A program made the position numbers and the translations under genes. This document shows, in pieces, positions 16,714-25,407 of a stretch of DNA of 64,000 nt. Every line of letters begins with the position of its first letter. Within the stretch, counting starts at the first letter, position 1. The notes under the pieces are model-generated. The model ran no database searches, was not told the origin of the DNA, and saw only the letters and a program-made list of their open reading frames with translations. This DNA comes from an uncultured Gemmataceae bacterium (GTDB lineage Bacteria; Planctomycetota; Planctomycetia; Gemmatales; Gemmataceae), in assembly GCA_937923405.1 (NCBI GenBank), contig CALDUY010000020.1, forward strand, positions 72,777 to 136,776, in the 5' to 3' direction.

Positions 16714-17418
16714 TTAGCTATACCCCAGCAGGAGATCGACCACCCAGCAACCGCGAACGTGGTCGATCTCTTCGCGACAGTGGTGTAATACTTCGGCATC
16801 GTTGCAGCCAGCCTCTTCCAGGGCATCGCCTAGGATGGGCAACATGCCGAATCGCTGTTCTTGATAGATGGCTCTCGCGAGTCGCTCGACGGTTCCGCCA
16901 TTCCAGCTACGCCAGCGAGGCACGTCTACAGGCTGATCGCGAAAGGCCAGTCCGAACAGACAGCGGAACAATCGCCAGTGCTCCTCGCGTTCCTGATCGG
17001 CGTCCAGGCCAAGATGTTGGTTGCGCTGGCAAGCAGCACGGCAATCCTCCAGCACGATCAAGGCGGCGACATGCGGCTCACAGGGCGGGCAGGGAAGAGC
17101 GGCGGTGTAGGCGGCATTGGCCAGGGCTGGCTCGTGCCCCGCGGCCCGAGATTCAGTGTAGGCTTCATAAGCATGTCCAGCCGCAGACAACAGTTCCGCC
17201 TCAGTCGCCTGACCGTCCGCGTAGGCTTGGACGATCTCCACGGCGCGACGGCTTCGCGGGTCCAAGAGTAGCAACCAAAGTCGCTGGATCGCCGCGCACA
17301 TCAACAGCCGAAACTTTCGTTCCGAGCCGATGCCTGCTAAAGCGGTGCGCTCCGGGTCGCGCGGCGACCCACGGGTGATCCAGCCGTGTACCTGACTCTC
17401 CGACCAGTTTGCCGACAT
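16714..17418 (-). CDS. Gemmata-type paralogue family protein of unknown function
   Basis: This soluble protein of 234 residues matches a layout I know from many Gemmataceae paralogues: an N-terminal SERKFRLLMCAAIQRLW segment, RSRRAVEIVQAYADGQATEAEL, and a C-terminal block with RFGMLPILGDALEEAGC and HVRGCWVVDLLLG. The family is often annotated next to TIGR02996 or SMI1/KNR4 proteins and has no known function. The start is uncertain: ATG 17418 gives a plausible protein but its GAGGAG box is only about two bases upstream; an in-frame TTG at 17439 is the alternative. The gene is divergent from the hydrolase gene, whose promoter region overlaps its start. Confidence 0.75.
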   Translation of the reverse strand: MSANWSESQVHGWITRGSPRDPERTALAGIGSERKFRLLMCAAIQRLWLLLLDPRSRRAVEIVQAYADGQATEAELLSAAGHAYEAYTESRAAGHEPALANAAYTAALPCPPCEPHVAALIVLEDCRAACQRNQHLGLDADQEREEHWRLFRCLFGLAFRDQPVDVPRWRSWNGGTVERLARAIYQEQRFGMLPILGDALEEAGCNDAEVLHHCREEIDHVRGCWVVDLLLGYS

Positions 17419-17471
17419 ATCTCCTCTTCGCGGATACAATCTCGAAGTTCGCTTTGTCGTGGAGGGCGAGT

Positions 17472-18314
17472 ATGTTCAAGGCGTTGAAAAAAATCAGCTA
17501 CGCGGCTCGGGTGCTGTTGTCGCGCAAGGGCGGTGACCCAGAAGTCATCGATGTGGCCGGTCGACCCACCATGCTGATGCACGGCGGCAACGGGCCTCCC
17601 CTTGTCTATCTGCACAGCACGCTGGGCGAATCGTTCCGCTGGCTGCCATTCTACGATCGTTGGGCCAAACAGTTCACCGTCTATGTGCCCTCGCATCCTG
17701 GCTTTCATCAGTCAGGCGGTTTCGAGCAGATCGACACCATCGAGGACATGGCGTTCCATTACATCGAGTTGTTCGACGCCCTGGGGCTGGATGAGGTGAT
17801 CCTGGGCGGGGTCAGCCTCGGCGGATGGATCGCTGCCGAAATTGCCGTTCGCTGGCCGGAACGGATCAAGAAACTCTGGCTCTCTGGTTCACCGGGTTTG
17901 TGGACCGACGAGGCGAGGATGCCGGACCTGTTCCGCTATCTAACGCAACCCGCGGTGATCCGTGAATTCAACTTTCACGATCCCAAAAGTGCGATTGCTG
18001 AGATGATTATCCGTGATGACGCCGACGACCAACGGCGGATGCTGGCCTATCAGGCGATGACAGTGCTGGCTCGGTTAGTGTGGGAGCGGCCCTATGACCC
18101 CAAGCTGGCGGCGCGACTGCACCGGGTGCAATGTCCGGTGCTGTTGCTCTGGGGCGAACACGATCGTTTGGTGCCGCCGGCCTTCGGTAGGGAGTATGCT
18201 CGACATCTACCTCAGGCTCAGTGGCAGACGCTGGCCAAGTGCGGGCATCTGGTGATGTTTGAAGCGGAGACCGAGTTCGTCGAGGCCGTGCAACGGTTTG
18301 CTCTAGAAAAATGA
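17472..18314 (+). CDS. Alpha/beta hydrolase
   Basis: This 280-residue cytoplasmic enzyme has the alpha/beta hydrolase fold with a visible catalytic triad: Ser115 in the nucleophile elbow GGVSLGGW (112-119), Asp231 in WGEHDRLVP, and His259 in CGHLVMFE. The oxyanion region is LVYLHST (44-50). It resembles the C-C hydrolase and esterase branch of the fold; the substrate cannot be inferred. I chose ATG 17472, which has GGAGGG five bases upstream, over an earlier in-frame ATG. A hairpin follows the stop. The gene is divergent from the paralogue-family gene and convergent with a small membrane protein gene. Confidence 0.88.
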   Translation: MFKALKKISYAARVLLSRKGGDPEVIDVAGRPTMLMHGGNGPPLVYLHSTLGESFRWLPFYDRWAKQFTVYVPSHPGFHQSGGFEQIDTIEDMAFHYIELFDALGLDEVILGGVSLGGWIAAEIAVRWPERIKKLWLSGSPGLWTDEARMPDLFRYLTQPAVIREFNFHDPKSAIAEMIIRDDADDQRRMLAYQAMTVLARLVWERPYDPKLAARLHRVQCPVLLLWGEHDRLVPPAFGREYARHLPQAQWQTLAKCGHLVMFEAETEFVEAVQRFALEK

Positions 18315-18315
18315 C

Positions 18316-18352
18316 TTCAGTCCGGCGCGACCTAGGCGCACCGGACCGAACT
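18316..18352. terminator. Bidirectional terminator-like hairpin
   Basis: CAGTCCGG (18318-18325) can pair with CCGGAC and ACTG (18341-18352 region) around an inner GCGC/GGCGC stem. It lies between the convergent hydrolase gene and the 58-residue gene and has no clear T tract. Confidence 0.4.
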
Positions 18353-18359
18353 GCACCTG

Positions 18360-18536
18360 TCAGCATTGCGAGAGACTTTCGTCGTATTCTTCTTGGTTGG
18401 CGGCGCACCAGAGCATGTAGGTGACGCGCTCCCGAAGAATTCTTTCGCGACGAGCCATCAACTGTCGGTAGTTTTGCCAAACGATATAGATCGTGGAGAC
18501 AGCGAAGGTCGCCATACTGAGGGATAATGGGTTCAT
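18360..18536 (-). CDS. Small predicted membrane protein (58 aa)
   Basis: A short frame encodes 58 residues beginning MNPLSLSMATFAVSTIYIVW. The N-terminal 20 or so residues form one membrane helix, followed by a charged helix rich in Arg and Glu (RQLMARRERILRERVTYMLW) and an acidic tail. An AAGGA box lies nine bases before the ATG, and codon use fits the neighbourhood. It is convergent with the hydrolase gene. No function is known. The gene could be missed by automatic annotation because of its length. Confidence 0.6.
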   Translation of the reverse strand: MNPLSLSMATFAVSTIYIVWQNYRQLMARRERILRERVTYMLWCAANQEEYDESLSQC

Positions 18537-18791
18537 CGGTTACCGTCCTTGTGGAGGGACCACCCCGGAGACGCCACGCGCAGCCCGTTCCGCGCGCAGC
18601 CCATCCGGCTCGCGTCCAGATCGCTCATCGATCCGGCCAGCCTCATTGCCGGCTCTAGGTAAGGGGATTACCTGGACGGGAAGTGTTCTTCTCGATGAAA
18701 CCTTAGATGCGAAAAATCATGCGGTCAACTAATCCGCGCCAGATCTATCGAGTTGTTCCCACCTGATTCGGGCCAGAGCAAAATTCATACG

Positions 18792-19724
18792 CTATTGCAC
18801 GTCTCGTTGAATCGTAACCTGTTGGCGGAACAGTGCTCCCGGTGTTTCCTCGGACAAGGGACGCACCGAGCCATCGACCCAGAGAATGTTGACCAGGCCC
18901 CGATGCAGCCCGCCGAACGGTCTTCCGGGACCGGCATAGTGTTCCACCAGCGGATCCAGTCCTCGCGCGGTGGGGAACCCGCCTGCCAGCCAGGGGCCGT
19001 TGTCCCTGCCGGTCTCCAGTACCATCATCGTCACGCTGATGCCCGCTGTCACTTCTGCTCGTCGTACTCCTAGATCATTGCCGAACAGACCGGCTCGCAG
19101 ATCGCCGCGCGGCAGTTCGATGGCGTTGATTCCGACTCCAGTCATCCCAACGTAGTGGGTGGCGTTGGACACTGGGCCGGGATGCGCCGGGCAGTGGAAC
19201 AGGCCAATCCGGGCTTGCTCGACTCGGGTGTTCGCCGGATCATCCCAGCCGCGTTGTCGGTCCAGTGATTCCGACAGCGACAGATAGGACGCCGCCACCG
19301 GGCGATCACTGGCGAGCAGCGGTAACAGATCAGCCATCCAGCTGAGTCGGCGAGGGTAGGGCAGTTCCGACGGGGTGCGCGTCGCCGGCGGAAACGTACC
19401 CTGATGGTCGCAGTATTTATTCAGAGCCAGGCCAATCTGGCGGAGATGATTGGTACACTCGGCCCGACGACTGGTCATCTGGAGCTGAATCATCAAGATG
19501 GCGAAAAGGCCGATCACCGGCAACGCCAACCCGCACAGAGCGGCGAGCAGCCCGACCTGGGTCAGCCGCGCTCCACGCTGCGCGCCATCGCTACTGTTGA
19601 TCTCGCGCAGCGTTCGCATGCCATAGACCAACGTCACGAGGCCGAGGGGGAAAAACGGCAACGAAGTCAGCCCCAGAAACAGGGTCAGCCAAGCGGCGTA
19701 GGGAATTCTCGTCGAGTGCGTCAT
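18792..19724 (-). CDS. DUF1559-like protein with an N-terminal membrane module
   Basis: This 310-residue protein has two N-terminal hydrophobic segments (about 10-38 and 54-80) like a DUF4190-type module, then a DUF1559-like region recognised by RRAECTNHLRQIGLALNKYCDHQGTFPPA (about 85-113) and a closing NILWVDGSVRPL near the C-terminus. The prepilin leader and FTLIE site normal for DUF1559 proteins are absent, so the domain is anchored in another way. I chose ATG 19724 because longer versions would run into the divergent gene starting at 19786. Function unknown; probably the DUF1559 part faces the periplasm. Confidence 0.75.
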   Translation of the reverse strand: MTHSTRIPYAAWLTLFLGLTSLPFFPLGLVTLVYGMRTLREINSSDGAQRGARLTQVGLLAALCGLALPVIGLFAILMIQLQMTSRRAECTNHLRQIGLALNKYCDHQGTFPPATRTPSELPYPRRLSWMADLLPLLASDRPVAASYLSLSESLDRQRGWDDPANTRVEQARIGLFHCPAHPGPVSNATHYVGMTGVGINAIELPRGDLRAGLFGNDLGVRRAEVTAGISVTMMVLETGRDNGPWLAGGFPTARGLDPLVEHYAGPGRPFGGLHRGLVNILWVDGSVRPLSEETPGALFRQQVTIQRDVQ

Positions 19725-19785
19725 ATCGGTTATTGTAGGGAGTCCGGCTTGATCGCCTGGAGTCGTCACGCTATCACCGCCAACC

Positions 19786-21960
19786 ATGAACGCCATACTC
19801 CCTACGACGCGACTGCGTGCCTTGCTGGTCGGTCTACTGATTCTATCGCCGGTGATCTTCTGGCACGGGCTGGTCGAACCGTTTGAGCCGCTCAAAGCCG
19901 CCCTGACTCAGTTGACGGCGCTGGCTCTCCTGGTCTTCGTCGTCCCTGGGCACTGGCAGGCATGCCGTCACTGCTTTTCTGGTCCGATCGGGCTTGCGGT
20001 GGGAGGCGGGATCCTTGCCGCTCTCTTGTCCACTGTCTTTTCACTTAGCCCGCGGCAGTCCCTTTTGGGCGAGGTCGATAGTCACGCTGGATTGGGGCAT
20101 GTGCTAGCCTTGGCCGTGGTGTTCGCCGCCGCTCGCATGGTGGGAACTCAGAGCCGCTGGTGGACCTCTGCCTCAGTTGGACTGGCGATCGCATGTGTGT
20201 ATGCCCTGGTGCAGATGCTTGGTCTGGATCCCCTGCAGTGGGCCGATCTGTCGGAGTTTCATACTTGGAATCGTCCCGCTTCGACGATGGGCCATCCGAA
20301 CTATCTCGGCGGCTATGCGGTCCTGGTTCTGCCGATGCTGCTGTTATTGTTCGTCGAAGGGAATCGTCGAACTCGAGTTGCCATCGGGCTGCTGGCGATG
20401 GTCACGCTGCTGGTCGTCGTCGCCACTCTATCTCGGGCGGCTTGGCTAGCGGCACTGACTGCCGCCATTACTCTGTGGTGCCTTTGGCCCCAGCGCCCCT
20501 CGTTGCGATGGAGCGGCGCGGTGTGCTTCGGCTTTCTGCTCATCGTCGGACTTGCCGGACTATTGCTAGGCGACCGATTCGTCGGCTCCTTGACGGAACG
20601 GCTGACGGGATTGGTAGTATCTCCAGGCCGTTGGCCGATATGGCAAGGAGCCTGGCAGGTGTTTCTCGAGCATCCCTGGCTGGGCAGCGGCCTGGACACC
20701 TTCTGTCCTGCCTTTCTTCGGGTTCGCACTCCGGCTTACTGGCAGGTCGAATGGGGGCTGGTGCCCCGTCGCGCTCACAATGAGTTCTTGCACGCGCTGG
20801 CCACACAGGGACTCGTCGGCGCGACAGCGTATCTGGCACTGGCGGCAACGCTGGCCTGGACCGTTGTTCGAGTCTGGCACGAACAACCGCAACAACGCCG
20901 ACTCGTCGCCGTGCTCGCGAGCATCCTCGTGGCGTTCTACGTTCAGAATCTGTTCGGCTTTGCGGTGGCTAGCACCTCGGCCTTGTTTGCTGTTGTCATG
21001 GGACTATTAGCATCGCTAAAGGATAAAATTCAGGTGCAAGCTCCGAGCCAGCCTGGAAAATCTCGCGTTCGTTACCGTGTTCTGCTCATCAGTTGCCTGG
21101 CTCTGCCCGTGATGTGGTTGATCGTCGCGCCGCTGGTGGCAAGTCTGCTCTCCCGTTGGGGCGACGAGGAGCCACGCTGGCACGGTCTGGCCGTTCGTTT
21201 GGCCCCGTGGCACGATCAATTTCACGCGCGACGGGCCGTGGCCGCCCTGCACCGGGCCGAGTCCGCCACGCGCCCGCAACAACGTCGCGCCGGTCTCGAC
21301 AAAGCGCGGATCGCTATCGAGTCGGCCTGTCATCTGGCACCTTATAATGCCGCTCATTGGCTCCAACTAGGGCTGATTCGACTAGAACTGGGCCGTGATG
21401 CATCGATCGAGCCCGACTCGATTCTGACGGCCTTCGAGCAAGCCGTCACGTTGGACCCGTGCAATTCCGTTGCACTCGCCGAGGCCGCTCGGGCGGCGAT
21501 CAGTTTGGGGATGTTCGACCTGGCCCAGCGTTACCTCGACCATGGGCTGCGAGTCGACTCGACGTTTGGACCGCTACAGGCCGAGCGCGGTTCGCTGTTA
21601 CTGATGCTGGCCACCCGACAGACGCCGTTTGACATGCGGCAGTTGGCCGAGGCCGAGGCCGTGCTGCGTGTCTCGCTGAAGCAGGAATGGCACGGCGATC
21701 TAGAGCGGCAGGATCGTGCGCGGCTGATGCTGGCAATGGCCCTGTTGCAAAACCACAAAATCGAAGAAGCCCTCGATTTAGCTACCGACGTGAAGCGTCG
21801 TCGTTCCGACTGGCCGACGGTGCGATGGTTCTACGCCGTCGTTCTGGAACGCCAGGGACAGTCGGACATGGCTTTGGGAGAATACCTGTCCGTACTGCGA
21901 CAATGGCCAGACAATCCGCAGGCGCTCGCCGGAGTGGCTCGCCTGACTCAGCGGAAATAA
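19786..21960 (+). CDS. O-antigen ligase/polymerase-like membrane protein with C-terminal TPR region
   Basis: This 724-residue protein has about a dozen membrane helices in residues 1-440 with the periplasmic loop signature of the Wzy_C/O-antigen ligase family (STMGHPNYLGGYAVLVLPM near 165-183, RAHNEFLHALATQGLVG near 330-346). The last 250 residues are soluble and look like tetratricopeptide repeats (AHWLQLGLIRLELGRD, NSVALAEAARAAISLGMFDLAQRYL). The family joins or polymerises lipid-linked glycans at the periplasmic face, or glycosylates pilins; this TPR-fused version may find a protein or assembly partner, which is inference. The gene is monocistronic, outside the main glycan locus, and is followed by a hairpin. 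Confidence 0.85.
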   Translation: MNAILPTTRLRALLVGLLILSPVIFWHGLVEPFEPLKAALTQLTALALLVFVVPGHWQACRHCFSGPIGLAVGGGILAALLSTVFSLSPRQSLLGEVDSHAGLGHVLALAVVFAAARMVGTQSRWWTSASVGLAIACVYALVQMLGLDPLQWADLSEFHTWNRPASTMGHPNYLGGYAVLVLPMLLLLFVEGNRRTRVAIGLLAMVTLLVVVATLSRAAWLAALTAAITLWCLWPQRPSLRWSGAVCFGFLLIVGLAGLLLGDRFVGSLTERLTGLVVSPGRWPIWQGAWQVFLEHPWLGSGLDTFCPAFLRVRTPAYWQVEWGLVPRRAHNEFLHALATQGLVGATAYLALAATLAWTVVRVWHEQPQQRRLVAVLASILVAFYVQNLFGFAVASTSALFAVVMGLLASLKDKIQVQAPSQPGKSRVRYRVLLISCLALPVMWLIVAPLVASLLSRWGDEEPRWHGLAVRLAPWHDQFHARRAVAALHRAESATRPQQRRAGLDKARIAIESACHLAPYNAAHWLQLGLIRLELGRDASIEPDSILTAFEQAVTLDPCNSVALAEAARAAISLGMFDLAQRYLDHGLRVDSTFGPLQAERGSLLLMLATRQTPFDMRQLAEAEAVLRVSLKQEWHGDLERQDRARLMLAMALLQNHKIEEALDLATDVKRRRSDWPTVRWFYAVVLERQGQSDMALGEYLSVLRQWPDNPQALAGVARLTQRK

Positions 21961-21984
21961 CATCTCCGCCCCCCCCAACGCCAC

Positions 21985-22013
21985 AAGAGGCACCCGGTCG
22001 CGGTGTGCCCCTT
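21985..22013. terminator. Terminator-like hairpin between convergent genes
   Basis: AAGAGGCACC and GGTGTGCCCCTT pair with one bulge around CGGTCGC, 25 bases after the ligase-like gene and 30 bases before the end of the convergent outer-membrane-type gene. It could serve both strands. Confidence 0.5.
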
Positions 22014-22043
22014 GCGGTGGAATCTTCCAATCCCTGAAAAGGA

Positions 22044-23306
22044 TTAGAAGATGCAGTTGAAGTAACCCATGCACTCGAAGTCGTACAGCTTCGGACCGGT
22101 GACGGGCATGGCGGCACCGAGGGTGAACCACGAACGGCTACCGATGCCAAAGTGAACACCACCCGTCAGGATGACCGTGTCGGGGAAGTAGATCAAATCG
22201 GTAGGTCCAGCGTTGCTCAGTGGGATGTTCAAGTGACCTTCGACCGTCGGAATGATCGCTCGCAAGATCGCATCGGGATCGGAATTCTGGTACAGCCGAT
22301 AGCCCACACCAACATCCGCGGTGTACAGCACGACATCACGGCTCTCGGTGGGGATGATGCAGCTGGTGAACCCGTGAGCATAGAAGTCACCGAACGGTAG
22401 GATGAAGCCGCCCCAGGGCTGGAGCAAGACACTGTTAAAGCGTGAACCGTCGTCCAAGAGGACGCTGATTCCCGTCGGAATGGCCACGGCCAGACCACCA
22501 GAGACGACAGTGCCTGTGTCGCGATCGTTGACGAAGGCGTACTTGAGGATCACGCTCAGATCGCCGAAGCCGTCCATGTTGACCGCACCAGCCCCATCTC
22601 CTTGGAGGAACGGTAGACGCATGCCGATGGAGGCGTCGCCATCCAGGAACGTCTTTTCAAAACCGATCACTCCGCGATGCAGATCCGGCCTGCCGTAGCC
22701 ATTGGTGAACAGATTGTTGTAGTAGTTGTAGGTCAGGTAAACACGATCCAACGGTCGCGGGCTTTCGTTCTCAGCAATCTTGATGCCGGAGCGGTTCACC
22801 AGAGCAACCCGTTGCCCGGTGCTAGAACGATAGTAGTAGCCGTTGCCATTTCGAGGACGAATCGCGCCAAAGCCCCCGCCGACGAGATCACCAATCATGG
22901 TGGGAGTGGACGAAGCCAGCGAGTCGCTACCGAGATCACCTCGGCTGTCGCCCATCACCGGAGCCGCTATCGCGCCATCGACTCCACCGCCAAAGCCTGG
23001 AGTGACCCCTGCACCCAGGCTCGGAGTGGTGGACGGTACAGATCCAACATTGGCTCCACCTGGAGTAGACGGCAGAGTTCCTGGAGTATACGGTCGAGTT
23101 ACGTTCGAGGGAGCCGACGGACTGGCATACGGTACGGTCGTCGGCCGTGGCGAGATGATCGTTCCTGGGGTATTGCAACCTGGCTGTCCGACCCCCACAG
23201 GAGGGGCGTAGGTTACTCCGGCACCGGAATAGCTTTGAGCCGGCAGCGTACTGACGACCCCGGTCAAGAGAAGAGCGACACTGCTCAGATAGGCACACCT
23301 GCGCAT
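22044..23306 (-). CDS. Exported outer-membrane-type protein
   Basis: This 420-residue protein starts at ATG 23306 (AAGGA seven bases upstream) with a signal peptide of about 24 residues ending LPAQS. A long Pro/Gly/Thr/Ser-rich linker covers roughly residues 25-150. The C-terminal 270 residues have alternating hydrophobic strands with aromatic girdle residues (RVYLTYNYYNNLF, GDLSVILKYAFVNDR, GVGYRLYQNSD), typical of a beta-barrel, and end in an aromatic residue (CIF). Similar proteins are common in Gemmata-type planctomycetes; some resemble the porin-like MetA/phenol pathway family. The role is unknown. It is monocistronic. Confidence 0.75.
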   Translation of the reverse strand: MRRCAYLSSVALLLTGVVSTLPAQSYSGAGVTYAPPVGVGQPGCNTPGTIISPRPTTVPYASPSAPSNVTRPYTPGTLPSTPGGANVGSVPSTTPSLGAGVTPGFGGGVDGAIAAPVMGDSRGDLGSDSLASSTPTMIGDLVGGGFGAIRPRNGNGYYYRSSTGQRVALVNRSGIKIAENESPRPLDRVYLTYNYYNNLFTNGYGRPDLHRGVIGFEKTFLDGDASIGMRLPFLQGDGAGAVNMDGFGDLSVILKYAFVNDRDTGTVVSGGLAVAIPTGISVLLDDGSRFNSVLLQPWGGFILPFGDFYAHGFTSCIIPTESRDVVLYTADVGVGYRLYQNSDPDAILRAIIPTVEGHLNIPLSNAGPTDLIYFPDTVILTGGVHFGIGSRSWFTLGAAMPVTGPKLYDFECMGYFNCIF

Positions 23307-23715
23307 GCGGAATTCCTTTCCTAGATAGGGTTGCTTGCCCGGACTCCGAACCGGTGACTGGCTCAGTGGGTCTGATTGAGTTCGTCGATTAAGTGGATCC
23401 CAGCTGAAACTCCGTTGTGGAGAGGCTGCCACGAGCCAACCCCTGAACGACGATGGTTCCGTCATCTTCAGGGCCTCACGGGTTCAGTCAATCGTTTTGA
23501 CCAGAGACCGGTTCCTTCCGCCTTCTGGCCTGTCTTTACTGATCGGCGACAATTTGTCTTATTAGGCACGATTTATCCGACTTATTGTCCGCGCGTTAAC
23601 TTACGAAATTCCTGTAGTTACAGCTGGGAAAAGGAGGAAGGATGGGTAGTCATCTGCCAGTGTTCCTCATCGAACCATCGTGAAACAGTTCGATGAGGAG
23701 TGACCAGTTGTAGGA
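23307..23715. other. Intergenic region upstream of the outer-membrane-type gene
   Basis: This 409-base stretch holds the leader of the outer-membrane-type gene on one side and the end of the DUF1080 gene on the other. Apart from the hairpin at 23664-23699 I see no gene or repeat. Confidence 0.4.
23664..23699 (-). terminator. Perfect 12-base-pair hairpin after the DUF1080 gene
   Basis: TCCTCATCGAAC (23664-23675) and GTTCGATGAGGA (23688-23699) are exact complements around a 12-base loop, 16 bases beyond the DUF1080 stop. There is no T tract, so it may act as an RNA-stabilising or factor-dependent end rather than a classical terminator. Confidence 0.5.
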
Positions 23716-24459
23716 TCAGTCCAATTCCTTGACACGAATGTTGCGATAACGGACAAATTCTTTGGTGTGATCGCCGCCACCGTGGACCTGCAAAGCGATG
23801 CTGCCTTTGTTGGGCAGGCGAACTTTAGTGTCCTTGAACTCCATAAATTTCACGCCTTTGATCCAGGTGGTGATGGTGGGCGGATTGCCCGTGATCCGCG
23901 CTCGCAGTTCGTTCCACTCGCCGTGCTTCCAGAACTCGGGCCATTTCTCCACGGCGATCGGAAGCTGGACGAAGTCATTCTTCTCAGCGATGATCTCAGT
24001 TACTCGTTTGCCGAAGCGAAAATTCCGCGAGGAGAACCCGCCGATTCCTTCCCCGTAAACCCCCATCAGGTTGCCATTGGCATGATAATCGATCATGGCC
24101 TGATACGCTTGTCCTCGGTCATTACTGCGTAAAAACAGTCCGCTGTCCGGACCGAAGTCGTTGTTCATCTCCAATGAGACCTCGAAGTTGCCGTACTCCT
24201 TCTCCGTGAGAAGAATCCCGCCGTTGCCGACGATGTCCTGACTGCCGACGATGGCTCCGTCCTCGACCATCCAACGGCCGCCGGACTTGTTATTGCTAGC
24301 TCGGCTGTGCCCCGTCTTGGCGCTGATCTTCCAACCTTTCAGCGTTTTTCCATCGAAAATAGAGACAAAGTCTTTCTCTTTCTCCGCTCGCACTGGATCA
24401 CCTGATAGGATGAACGCGGTTGCGGCAAGCAGCATCAGACACCCCGTGCCTCGAACCAT
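23716..24459 (-). CDS. Secreted DUF1080 protein (3-keto-disaccharide hydrolase family)
   Basis: This 247-residue protein has a signal peptide (about 1-25, ending PVRA) and then one DUF1080 domain, a laminin G/concanavalin-like beta-sandwich. The family hallmarks are FVSIFDGKTLKGWK (30-44), GGRWMVEDGAIVG (60-72), GNGGILLTEKEYGNFEVSLE, PDSGLFLRS and a C-terminal VRLPNKGSIALQVHGG with YRNIRVKEL. Planctomycetes carry many copies; members are proposed to cleave 3-keto-glycosides, and most are extracytoplasmic. It stands alone between the outer-membrane-type gene and the Uma2 gene. Confidence 0.9.
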   Translation of the reverse strand: MVRGTGCLMLLAATAFILSGDPVRAEKEKDFVSIFDGKTLKGWKISAKTGHSRASNNKSGGRWMVEDGAIVGSQDIVGNGGILLTEKEYGNFEVSLEMNNDFGPDSGLFLRSNDRGQAYQAMIDYHANGNLMGVYGEGIGGFSSRNFRFGKRVTEIIAEKNDFVQLPIAVEKWPEFWKHGEWNELRARITGNPPTITTWIKGVKFMEFKDTKVRLPNKGSIALQVHGGGDHTKEFVRYRNIRVKELD

Positions 24460-24525
24460 CTTGAGCCTCCTCAGATGCAGGTTGAATCGGCGACCGGAGG
24501 CAGTCTAGCAAATCCGTTGACAACG

Positions 24526-25221
24526 TCAGGACGCGGCAGCGCGGAGTTGCTCGACGAAGGCCGAATGCTCGGCACTCTCTAGTCCGCGTTGCAGCGTTTC
24601 CAGCACGGCGGCAAGATCCCCAGCCAGCAGCGCCCGCACGTCCAGCCACAATCCCGGCAACACCTCGCTGTGGTAGCAGCCTTCGAGCATGGGCAACGGC
24701 TGATAGAGGCCCTCGCGAAGCACGAACCAATCGATGGCCTGATCTTCGACCCGCCAGAGCAGATATTCAGGAACGCCATTGCGTTGGTAGACCAGTAGTT
24801 TGCGGTTGCGATCGATGGACACGCTAGAGGCGGCGATCTCGGCGATCAGTTCGGGCGCGCCTTGGAGATAGCCTTCGACCAACTGAGCACGTTGCCCGCC
24901 GTGAGCCGGATCGAGGAAGGCGACAGCGTCGGGCTGAAGCTCGTTGGTCGCGTCCAGACGCAGCGTCGCATCCGTGCCAACCCGCACTCCAGGTGTTCTC
25001 ACCCGGTAACTGTTGAGCCACCAGAGCAGATGCCCATGTGGTTCGCCGTGCTGGAGGAAGTTGACGGGAGAGGGCATGTAAACGACTCCATCGATCAACT
25101 CGGCTTTTTTGACCTCGGGCATGGCACGATAGCGACGTTCAAACTCGTCGCGGCTGAGATGATCGCCGTTGCGCAGTCGGGGAATCGTGCCGCTGTCAAC
25201 GGGTACAGTCGTCGGCGTCAT
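24526..25221 (-). CDS. Uma2 family protein (PD-(D/E)XK nuclease fold)
   Basis: This 231-residue cytoplasmic protein matches the Uma2/DUF820 family, which has a PD-(D/E)XK nuclease-like fold. The motif residues are seen in order: KKAELIDGVVYMPSP (38-52), LQPDAVAFLDP (about 96-106) with the catalytic-type Asp, and PELIAEIAASS (about 122-132) with the E-x-A form. The family is abundant in cyanobacteria and planctomycetes, often in many copies, and its DNA target and role are not established. The gene is monocistronic, with no partner that would suggest a defence or mobility system. Confidence 0.88.
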   Translation of the reverse strand: MTPTTVPVDSGTIPRLRNGDHLSRDEFERRYRAMPEVKKAELIDGVVYMPSPVNFLQHGEPHGHLLWWLNSYRVRTPGVRVGTDATLRLDATNELQPDAVAFLDPAHGGQRAQLVEGYLQGAPELIAEIAASSVSIDRNRKLLVYQRNGVPEYLLWRVEDQAIDWFVLREGLYQPLPMLEGCYHSEVLPGLWLDVRALLAGDLAAVLETLQRGLESAEHSAFVEQLRAAAS

Positions 25222-25407
25222 CGACGCTTCCTCCTTCCTCGGTCAGTCTTGGTTGCCTCACACACGAGCAGCCACTTCCATCACGGTGTTGGCCAGCGAC
25301 AGAAGCTCGAAGACCACGGTCAGGGAAATGGTGTTCTCCTCATCGCTCCTGACACGAAATGGACGAGTTCACCCTACCACAGCGAGGGAGCGAGCGACAA
25401 CGGGGAA

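Noticed and set aside
24526-25221. Defence or mobility system around the Uma2 nuclease-fold gene
   Set aside because: The gene stands alone among housekeeping and family-expansion genes; no toxin-antitoxin, helicase or transposase partner is present.
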